From positions 16,430 to 80,429 of the forward strand of contig JAPEVF010000174.1 of NCBI GenBank assembly GCA_029747585.1: a stretch of DNA of 64,000 nucleotides, written 5' to 3'. This DNA is from Pleurotus djamor (taxonomy: Eukaryota > Basidiomycota > Agaricomycetes > Agaricales > Pleurotaceae). This document shows, in pieces, positions 56,843 to 64,000 of the stretch. The stretch's first letter is position 1. Every line of letters begins with the position of its first letter. Below the pieces are notes generated by a model. The model ran no database searches and was not told where the DNA came from. It worked only from the letters and a program-made list of their open reading frames with translations. The translations under genes were made by a program, and so were the position numbers.

Positions 56843-58826
56843 CATCAGGAAAACCCTAAAAGCAGAATTCTGCAAAATGCTGCGTCAATTTGTCAAAATG
56901 CTGCCGTGTTACGCAGAATAATGCCAATTCGGCCAATTATGCAAAATGACAAGTCTCAGAAATTAGGCCAAGTCAATTATGCAAAATTCTGCATCATTTC
57001 GCAGAATTTGGACGAGCGGTAGGGAAGATTTTGCAGAATTTAGCTCATTTTTCGACTCATTTCCAAGCAGTAGAAAGACAATGAAAGCAAGTATATTGGA
57101 GGTAGCGAAGTACAGTTATCTACAGATGGAGTACAGGTACAAAGGGCGGCTTTACTGCTACTCAATACGGGAACCAAAATAGATACACCAGATGCGGGAG
57201 CGGGTAGTAGGACGCCTGGGACATTGTAAGAGTGGATGACCTGTAGCGACTGCATTAGAGAACACATACAACACGACAGCAAACGCACGAACCGCTCTGA
57301 TCATTGGTCCAAACTTCCAATCTGATGGGAAACGGGTGCGAACCTAAAGATGGGTACCTGCTTCGGAGATGACAACGGGATGTAGGGAAAGTCAATGTCG
57401 CGGCGGTAGGACAAGGATCGTGTGTGCTACTGATGCTGTGTGGGATGGGATGATTATTGCGAAAGCTGGCGGAAGAGCGAACGAATTGGCCAACAATAAA
57501 CAGAATATAAGCTGGAAGATTACGCACCCTGAAAGCCACCTCCCTCGCCCCAGCCTTCCAGCGGCGCCCAATGACAATTGTCCAGAATCGGCACGTTGCC
57601 TTACCCGGGGAGTAGCCTTGTCGCAAAGGGGAATTCGCCGCAGACGGCGAGCAACAGGGACGACAAGTTCTGTGAGTCTGATGGTTTCGATGGTACGATG
57701 GAGGCGTTGTCGAGCTCGAGCAAGGCGGGCTGTTGGTGTTGGGCAATGAAGAAATGGTGGGAGGAGAAGGAAAGGACGAAAAACAGCGGAGTCCAAATCC
57801 GAGGTTCAAACCAAGCATCACGTGTCATACGTGTCACGCGCCACCCATGGTCAAACCATTCCAACTTCGAAGTCTTCAAGTCCAACTTCCACTACACTTG
57901 TGCGTCGACTCGCTGCCTATACGCCCGCACCCGCTCCTCTCGGTCAATTTGTGCACGAGTGCCTATATAGTTTTGCTGTGGGTACTCGATCGCTGATTAT
58001 CCGGACCAACACCATCGCTGCCCAGTCAGGTGTCTCCGGCCCTTTGCATTCACCCTCACGACGTGTATTTGCGCCCATGAACACCAAAACTTATGTATGC
58101 TAACCTTAGCAAGCCTTGCTTGCGGCTGCCAGCGCTGGGGTAGCAAAAGGTGGATCAGGCCAACTGCTCTGAGTCGCGTCGACTCCCCATGAACATTCTC
58201 TCTCCCACCGACCGCACCACCGACTAAATACACGGATCACACATATATCGGCTCCTGCAAAACCGTTCTGGTTGGATCCCCAGACTTTCAAGTATCTTGT
58301 CGTGCATCGCACCGTGAATGTCCAGGCAATGAGCTACAGGCAGTAGATTAGCTTCGTCGCGTCCCATGGGTGTTCATCGAATTGAACGGGAACTATTTCC
58401 CTTACTTGCTTGGCTTCTCATTACAAGCTGTCAATATTGTCCTTCACCCCTGCTCCCCCCGTCCGCGCAGAGCTTGTTATGGCAAAGTTCCGTCTCTCTC
58501 TCTCCTGTACATAGTACTTTCAGAGATTATTCAAATGAAATCCTGAAATGTTTTACTTCGGCAGCTGATGCGTGACCTTGCTGGGAATCTATTCAGAGTA
58601 AGTACACTGTAAATCACATCATGCAAAATTCGTCGACATTTGTGCATCATTTCGGAATATGCGACAGTCGCGCTCGGGCAGCTCTTGAAAATGGTGCAGA
58701 ATTATGCATCAGTCTGCCGAAACATGTCAAATTATGCATCACCCAGGCGGCGGTTATCGACATTTTACATAAAATAACAAAATCTCCGAAATTATGCAGA
58801 ATTTCGAGTTGGAGGTTTTCCTGATG
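56843..58826. mobile_element. 1,984-bp non-autonomous DNA transposon with TIRs
   Basis: The ends are exact 13-bp inverted repeats: CATCAGGAAAACC at 56843-56855 and GGTTTTCCTGATG at 58814-58826. Both subterminal regions are crowded with one motif family: AATTATGCA/TGCATAATT and GCAGAATT, in both orientations, at about 56870-57040 and 58620-58800. The matching place in duplication copy 1 (near 43228, GAAGACATACC) lacks the element, so this is a natural occupied/empty pair. The flanks are AAGACGGC on the left and ACATGCC on the right; any target duplication is short (possibly AC) and unclear. Inside I find no transposase. A minus-strand frame near 57310-57160 begins with a signal-peptide-like MIRAVRAFAVVLYVF and may be a captured exon. 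Confidence 0.85.
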
Positions 58827-59302
58827 ACATGCCTTGATCCTTGGTGCGTTACATAGCCCCTTCAGCAGCATCATGAACTCATCTCCGTCCGCCTCAAGAT
58901 TCCTTGCACCGTATTTAAGGGGTTCTCTTGATGTCTAAGCCGCACTCTCGGTAGAGTATAGTCCATGTGAAATACCACCTTCGCGGACTCGAGGGCCGGT
59001 ACCAAAGTGGAAGACTCTTCCATCATAGCTTTCCCTCACGACCGGGAGGCTTGCATCCACGAGACGAGGTGGAGGTTTAACTGATAAACGNAAAAACGAG
59101 AAAATAGAGATGAGCATCGAGAGAAACACCTCAAAGAGAATCTTTCCTACAGCCACGATGCAACTTGGATGCAACCCAGCCAAAAACCACCCTCTTTGTA
59201 CCAGAACCTGGGTAAAATTGAGTCGATGGTACTGCGTAGGTACAGGTTCAGCGTTTGGACAATGGGTCAATGTGGAAACGTTGGACGTTCAGTAATACCC
59301 TA
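58827..59302. other. End of duplication copy 2
   Basis: Partner of about 43230-43669. No gene is recognised. An ambiguous base at 59091 matches the one at 43497. The last 13 nt, 59290-59302, are not part of the duplication. Confidence 0.5.
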
Positions 59303-59322
59303 TATATTAGTACACTAATATA
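59303..59322. repeat. 20-nt palindrome, possible transposon end
   Basis: TATATTAGT and ACTAATATA flank a 2-nt AC loop, a perfect inverted repeat of 9 nt. It lies between the end of the segmental duplication and a set of tandem repeats leading to a KDZ transposase, the position expected for a terminal or subterminal structure of that element. The other end of the element is not in the window, so this cannot be confirmed here. Confidence 0.45.
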
Positions 59323-59334
59323 CTGGTACGTCCA

Positions 59335-59808
59335 GCGAAGCGTAGTGTAGTTGAGGTGGGTATTAAGCCTGCAATGTTAGTAACACTTTCCTGGATATAA
59401 CCGCGAGACGTGCAGTGATTATTCGCTGGTATAACGAGGGGGAGATTGGGGAGGCTTCGGTGTGTGGGTTGGTGACTAGCGACGGCTAATAGGACTGGCG
59501 AAGCGTAGTGAGTATCAACGGCTATTAGGCGACGAGGTTAGTGAAAATATCATGGATACAACCGCGAGACGTACAGTGATTATTTACTGGTACAACAAGG
59601 GCGGGATTGGGAGGCTTCGGTGCGTGGGTTGGTGACTAGCAACGGCTAATAGGACTGGCGAAGCGTAGTGAGCATCAACGGCTATTAGGCGACGAGGTTA
59701 GTGAAAATATCCTGGATACAACCGCGAGACGTACAGTGATTGTTCGTTGGTATAGCAGTGGAATTAGGAGGCTTTCGATGGGTAGGTGGCACCAACAATT
59801 AGGAGTAG
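59335..59808 (+). repeat. Three tandem copies of an about 160-bp repeat
   Basis: Units start at GCGAAGCGTAGTG (59335, 59498 and 59658), spaced 163 and 160 nt apart. Each contains CCTGGATA(C/T)AACCGCGAGACG or a close form, then a TGGTATAAC/TGGTACAAC box. Units two and three are nearly identical over the first 110 nt; the first and the end of the third are more diverged. Weaker likeness continues near 59905-60010 and 60090-60200. Subterminal repeats of this kind often serve as transposase binding sites, which would fit the neighbouring KDZ gene; this is inference. Confidence 0.8.
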
Positions 59809-60225
59809 TTCTCACGGTCGACGTCAAACATCGACGCAATCATTTGCGGGGTAGCCTCAACCCTTATTCCTCTTTTCACTATCCTATCTCCTACTTATAG
59901 TACCGATGGCCAAGAATGGACAAGGAATCTGCTTAATCTACAATGCCCCGTCAGTGACAAGTGATTGAAATTTCGAGGGATGTCAGGGGCGTTTCTCACG
60001 GTCAGCACCAACCTTCGTCCAGTTTCAATAATTTGTAGGCTACAATCGTGCCCCATCCGTCTTTTTTTATCTTTCGATCCATAATTTCCGTGTATATTAG
60101 CGTCTGGGCCCAAGAGCTTCTCTTAATCAACAATGTCCCATGAGTGAGAGGCCATCGAACTTATTGACATCGTGAAGCAGTCAGGGACTCTTCCCACGGT
60201 AAGTAAACTGGCAGTTCCTCGCAGA
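59809..60225. other. Leader region of the KDZ-linked accessory gene
   Basis: Two diverged copies of one segment (near 59905-60010 and 60090-60200) share ACAATGcCCc...GTGA and TCtCACGGT/TCCCACGGT landmarks. No gene is recognised. The frame of the accessory gene is open upstream of 60226 without an ATG, so an additional 5' exon is possible. Confidence 0.45.
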
Positions 60226-60964
60226 ATGCCGTCATTTCAGTCTCCGCTGTCCCATCGTATCGTCGTGCAGTCCGCTCTCATCAAACCTCCGATCCAACTC
60301 TTGTCGATGAGAAGGACAATGTCTTCCACAGACCAGAAACGCGAGCTTATGCCGTTCCTTCTCCCAGCATTCAAATTTGCGCCTGAGCTCCCAGCTCCCA
60401 CAATGCCGCGCACTCCTCCTCACGCTTTACCGTTCTCTATTCGCCCCTTCTCCCAACCGGTGTCTTCCTCTCCAGAAGTACACCATCCAGTCGCCTCAAA
60501 TGAGGGAACCGAGGAGACCAGTGGCCTCAGCTCGCCAATGACGAGAAAGTGGGCAAATGCTGCCGCTTTCTTGATCGATTTTGGGGAGTGCCCAACCCAG
60601 GCACATCGTGAGTCTCTGTTACTACTAAGACAAATGATATACTAACGCGCCGACCACAGTTGACTCCTGCAAATGTTGTTGGCGGTCACTTGTATACCAG
60701 CGAGAGGCCGATGCGGCCCGCCACTCGCAATGCCGCCAGCTAGAGAAGATATCAGATGAGCTTCAGAAAGCCTATCTGCTTGCTGGGCGGCTCTTTCAAG
60801 TTATTTGCGCGCTCACAACGGAGCGCACCTCAAAACTCGATGCCCTTGAAACAACCATTATCACAAGCATTCGAAATGGGATGGAAGCTCTTGCTCAAGT
60901 TGGCGGTGTGCGACTCGTCGAACTCGAACACCCTCGTATTGTACCACCTGTTGATACCATTTAG
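60226..60964 (+). CDS. KDZ-linked accessory protein, unknown family
   Basis: Two exons (60226-60607 and 60660-60964) with a good intron (TACTAAC branch site at 60639-60645) give 228 residues. I do not recognise the family. The N-terminal 120 residues are Pro/Ser-rich and probably disordered, ending KWANAAAFLIDFGECPTQAH. The second exon opens with DSCKCCWRSLVYQRE and DAARHSQCRQLEKISDELQ, a CxCC...HxxC arrangement that may bind zinc. A long amphipathic helix or coiled coil follows (AGRLFQVICALTTERTSKL to GMEALAQVGG). It sits between the tandem repeats and the 3' end of the KDZ transposase, convergent with it and only 48 bp away, so it is probably carried by the element. It has no frame break, unlike the transposase. 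No HxD dioxygenase motif is seen, so it is not the TET/JBP gene known from some KDZ elements. Confidence 0.65.
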
Positions 60965-61012
60965 TATTTGTGTTCGTTGTGTCTAATGATTACAGTTCTC
61001 ATTCTACCACTG

Positions 61013-63520
61013 TCAATCTAAGTTCGCCATAGGTGAAGGCGGGAGCTCCGCATCCTCAACAGCTTCCGTACCCAACCATTCTTCCCCAAGATGGTAAGAT
61101 TGAAGCTGGGGCCGCCACATCTTGAGAAAGCGACAATGAAGACTTGTCAAGATGCTAGTCTGTTTCTCCGCGTACGCGATCAATCCCTCCGCAAGGTCTG
61201 GGGTTATGGCTTCTGATTGAAGGGGACCCTGACTTTTCCACCAGGTGCACCGCCATCTTAGCCACGCAAGCACACGGCGCATTTCTTCGACAACAAGGTC
61301 TTGCTCCTCTGTCCATCTATGTGCCCGGGCTCTTGATTGTGCCCACTCAGCTTTCAAGCCTAATTCTCAAGCATCAGCATTACCGCAGCAAAGAATCATT
61401 GATAAATACGGACAGTCGGTCACGTCATCCTCCGAAATTGGTTGGATTTGCTCCAAGGGTCGTTCTATCCCTTCAGATCCACTCGCAACGGTCAACCAGA
61501 TCCAGGAGATTTCCCGGTAGCTCTCACTTGGTTGATCATCTGATCTCTTGTCGAAGGGGCGGTTGTCTCTTTGGGGGCATCGAACATCTTCTTGAAGGAG
61601 AGGCTTAAGGTATATTAGAGATGGTGAGCTCGGATCGAGCGCAAGCAATGCCTTGCGTGCAGCACGGTATCGCTTGGCTACTCGAAGCACCTTTGTTCTG
61701 AAACGGTTGATCATCGCCCTGCAATCAAAGGCATCATGAGAAAAGACATCTCGACTCCGCGACGACACTTACCTGGACCGTGTATTCCCTTTCTGGCTAA
61801 ATCCAACCTCGGTAAACTTGTAATCCCACATGCCCATAGTAATTCGGAGTAAGCGGCGTAATTCTTTCAGCGAATCGTTAGCCTGGCCAATGCGCAAACG
61901 GGCTTCTTTCAAGCGGAGGCCCTCAACAGATGCCGAGATGGATGGCACCTGTATGGTGGTAAAATCAATCAATCAAGGCACATTTGTGACTAGCAACATA
62001 CCTCCGAAGGTAAAAAAAAGAGGGATTGACTCAGGAGCATCACTAGAGAACTGGGCCTCGGGAAGGATGTCCAACGCAACAAGCGGCATGTGCAAACGTT
62101 GGATCTCCCTCCATGCTAAGATTCGACGAAGGAGCGTGTTTCGCTGCTCCTGAAGGGTGGCTTCTTGCATGACAGTGCCATTCTCTCGGACCAATGCGGA
62201 GAGTGCTCGTCTACATAGAGAGTTTCAGGCACCAAACTTTGGATATATGGGCAAGGCACGTACTGTTTCTCCTCAATGTCGAAGCCAGCACAAAGAAACT
62301 CAACCGGGCCGGTCTCTAATGAGGTGGGGGTGAGCTCGCTGCGTTCCTCTTGGGTTAATTCTAGCCGTACTGCCGCCATATTGTCATCTACAAAGCATGG
62401 CTAAGTTTACTTCAGGTATGGAAGAAAGTCAGCTCGCATACGTACCAATGGCGGAGCTATCGTCAAAGGGATTTGGCTGCGACGTGTCGCGCTCCCAGGC
62501 TGTCACCTCTGCTTCCCATCCCTGGATAATGTTTCTGGGAAAGCTCTCTGTAAATTGAGCGTGAAGCGCTGTATGACGTGCTTTCATCTCGATTGCCTGC
62601 TTCAAGCCCTGAAGCAATGTCGAACCTGTAAACATAGATCGTGGTATCACTGTATACAGATATGCTTGCGGTAGGGGTACAAGTGCACCTTACCCATTTG
62701 GATAGTTTTCCGCCAGTTCCAGCCTTGAGCGTGATCATCAATGGTTTCTTGCCGGCTCCAAGGGGACATCAATTTGGTAGACATGCTAACTGGGTTGATG
62801 TGAGCCCACCATCGTTCGGGGTCTTCAAGGTCGCTATGTGCACAGCCCGGTAGCAAGTTTACCGAGTACCGAAGCTGACAGCTAGTTCCATGGCCATAAA
62901 GATGAAACTTTGGAATGACGAAGTCAACTAGATCGGATGATCCAGTCGGAAGTTGGAGGGTTGCTGGCAGCTGCCTCATTCGCTGGAAAAGATTCCGAGA
63001 ATATTGACAGACGATGTCATATGATAGCAAGAGCCGGCGAAATACAACCCCAGACAATGTCTGAAAGAGAAGGAAATCCATGTTGGCGTATCTACGAAAA
63101 CTGAATCAGATAGGAGCTAGTGTCGATGCATATTGAAACTCACCGTTCTCCTTTCTGGAGGTCTCCCATTCCATTACGCCGAACAAGGCCATGCCGCCCA
63201 CATACGATGCCGCCCACACCTGTAGATGCAAACCCTGTGGCACGTTTTGTATCGGCCTGATTAATTGCACGCCACTGGCTATCACATAGGTTGGGCTAGC
63301 CAAGGGGCGGATAACTTTGTCAAGGGCCGGATAACTTGGTTGCGGTTAGAGATCACATACTTCGGTATCTCTTTCGTGTGCTTTGATATGTTCTAAAAAT
63401 GGCCCATAAGGTACCCAGTGGCCCCACCCATCACTAAGAGGTCTGTCATTGACGATATTTCGGTCACGGTTCTTGAGGCGAAAGTTCGCGTCCATAGTCA
63501 ACACGAGTGAGTAGAGCCAT
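61013..63520 (-). pseudogene. KDZ-superfamily transposase, degenerate and N-terminally truncated
   Basis: Exons on the minus strand: 63520-63361, 63295-63144, 63091-62694, 62625-62446, 62387-62264, 62210-62002, 61949-61773, 61718-61013. Family marks of Kyakuja-Dileera-Zisupton transposases appear in order: WLYSLVLTMDANFRLKN, CDSQWRAINQADTKRATGF, GVGGIVCGRHGLVRRNGMG, DLQKGERYANMDFLLF, LLSYDIVCQYSRNLFQRM, FVIPKFHLYGHGTSCQ, NLLPGCAHSDLEDPERWWA, TIDDHAQGWNWRK, and the late AEWAQSRARAHRWTEEQ. Two breaks are visible: one T too many in a T8 run (A8 on the plus strand, 62012-62019), which shifts LFLPSE out of frame before an otherwise good splice; and a TGA at 61369-61367 in what should read NADA-x-ELGLKAEW. 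The N-terminal third, including the Cys-rich part, is missing upstream of 63520. The element is therefore no longer autonomous. Confidence 0.88.
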
Positions 63521-64000
63521 CTATAACTAAGTGTCAACCCTTCATCCTCTAAGAATAAATCAAAGAGTCTAAACCATACCTGCGCGCAGAAAGAGCATCC
63601 CAGCTGTGTTAGAACCCAATCCCGAGAGACAGGGGGAGCGGGATTCGAACGGCGTTGGTCGTGAAAGAGGAGAGGATGAATCCGAATGAACGGCGAACGG
63701 CGTTCAGGAACGAAGAGACGGACTTGCGACAACAACGACTGAGGAGCAGCGTTGTGTCCACAGGCACTCTCGTGTCCGGGATTCGGGATTCGTGAGGACG
63801 AAGGAGGAGCGAGGGATGAATCCCGCAAGGGAAAAGGGAAGAAACGTTTATATTCGAACTAAGGAGCAATGAACAAGAATAACTACTATATATACTGAGT
63901 GCCTCATGTATAACATGAGGCGCGGCTNAAAGTGAACAATGAGACTTTGTACATAAGGTGAACGTCAAACCATCCGATGAATCCCGGTTAGGGGCTAGGG
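63521..64000 (-). repeat. LTR-like sequence at the right edge
   Basis: Read on the minus strand this has an LTR look: a hairpin GCCTCATGT-ATACATGAGGC-type repeat (63901-63922), a TATATATAG box just downstream, a CT-rich stretch, and the end TTCTAACA near 63610, directly before sequence leading to the KDZ exons. It may be a retrotransposon LTR that cut the transposase gene. The second LTR and any coding part would lie beyond the window. An ambiguous base lies at 63928. Confidence 0.35.

Larger units (their letters stand above)
49226..59289 (+). repeat. Segmental duplication, copy 2 (with inserted element)
   Basis: Same orientation as 35483-43669. It is longer by the 1,984-bp element at 56843-58826; without that it is about 8.08 kb. 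The esterase and F-box genes here are both intact. The right end stops 13 nt before a palindrome that seems to belong to the KDZ transposon, so this side may have been cut by that insertion. Confidence 0.9.

Noticed and set aside
57255..57821. Minus-strand 188-codon open frame inside the 1,984-bp element
   Set aside because: Low-complexity Ser/Pro/Arg composition and a similar long frame on the opposite strand suggest chance.
63640..63665. tRNA-like B box (GTTCGAATCCCG on the minus strand)
   Set aside because: No matching A box, acceptor stem or anticodon arm can be drawn around it; it lies in LTR-like sequence.
63960..64000. Telomere-like GGTTAGGGGCTAGGG at the window end
   Set aside because: Only two imperfect units; no tandem array, and the window edge need not be a chromosome end.
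1..64000. CRISPR arrays, operons, ribosome binding sites
   Set aside because: Spliceosomal introns throughout show a eukaryotic genome; no direct-repeat/spacer array was seen.

Overview
The window reads as nuclear DNA of a filamentous basidiomycete, most likely an Agaricomycete. Genes are cut by many introns of about 45-65 nt with GT-AG ends and TACTAAC/GCTAAC-like branch sites. The mobile DNA is of the kinds that fill such genomes: a KDZ transposase, Copia and Gypsy relics and small inverted-repeat elements. F-box proteins of the mushroom type recur. All gene models are hand-spliced from the sequence and supported by reading-frame continuity and by family sequence known to me; no search was run.

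Layout. 1-6.2 kb holds no gene I can support. 6.2-11.6 kb carries two tandem flavin-split-barrel (PNPOx-like) genes and a 14-exon bestrophin-type chloride channel gene. 13.8-15.3 kb is a minus-strand C2H2 zinc-finger gene. 15.77-16.05 kb is a 280-bp inverted-repeat element, abutting the tail of a broken MFS transporter. 17.0-18.7 kb has a five-CxxC orphan protein and a small conserved membrane protein. 19.2-21.1 kb has a bHLH regulator and a membrane-protein C-terminus, head-to-head across a run of ambiguous bases; both lack their N-termini. 21.5-23.1 kb is an intact class II fructose-bisphosphate aldolase gene with a 6-nt exon.

23.97-35.48 kb is a block of visibly different composition (AT-richer, CpG-poor). 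It starts inside a truncated CCT2 chaperonin gene. It holds a 414-bp inverted repeat 7.7 kb apart, a Copia relic, a divergent pair of housekeeping genes (TAD3-type tRNA deaminase subunit; phosphopantothenoylcysteine synthetase) and a Gypsy gag relic. It looks either like a large insertion or like a contig from another genome or locus joined here.

35.48-43.67 kb and 49.23-59.29 kb are a direct segmental duplication of about 8.1 kb, each copy with a GDSL esterase gene and an F-box gene. The first GDSL copy has a nonsense codon. The second unit carries a 1,984-bp inserted element with 13-bp inverted ends, absent from the first. Between the copies lie a glutathione S-transferase gene and another F-box gene. 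59.3-63.5 kb looks like one end and the body of a KDZ transposon: a palindrome, about 160-bp tandem repeats, an intact small accessory gene (CxCC...HxxC plus possible coiled coil) and a degenerate KDZ transposase. LTR-like sequence fills the right edge.

There is no operon-like metabolic cluster. The strongest candidates for follow-up are the intact accessory gene beside the KDZ transposase, the 1,984-bp element with its natural empty site, and the foreign-looking block.
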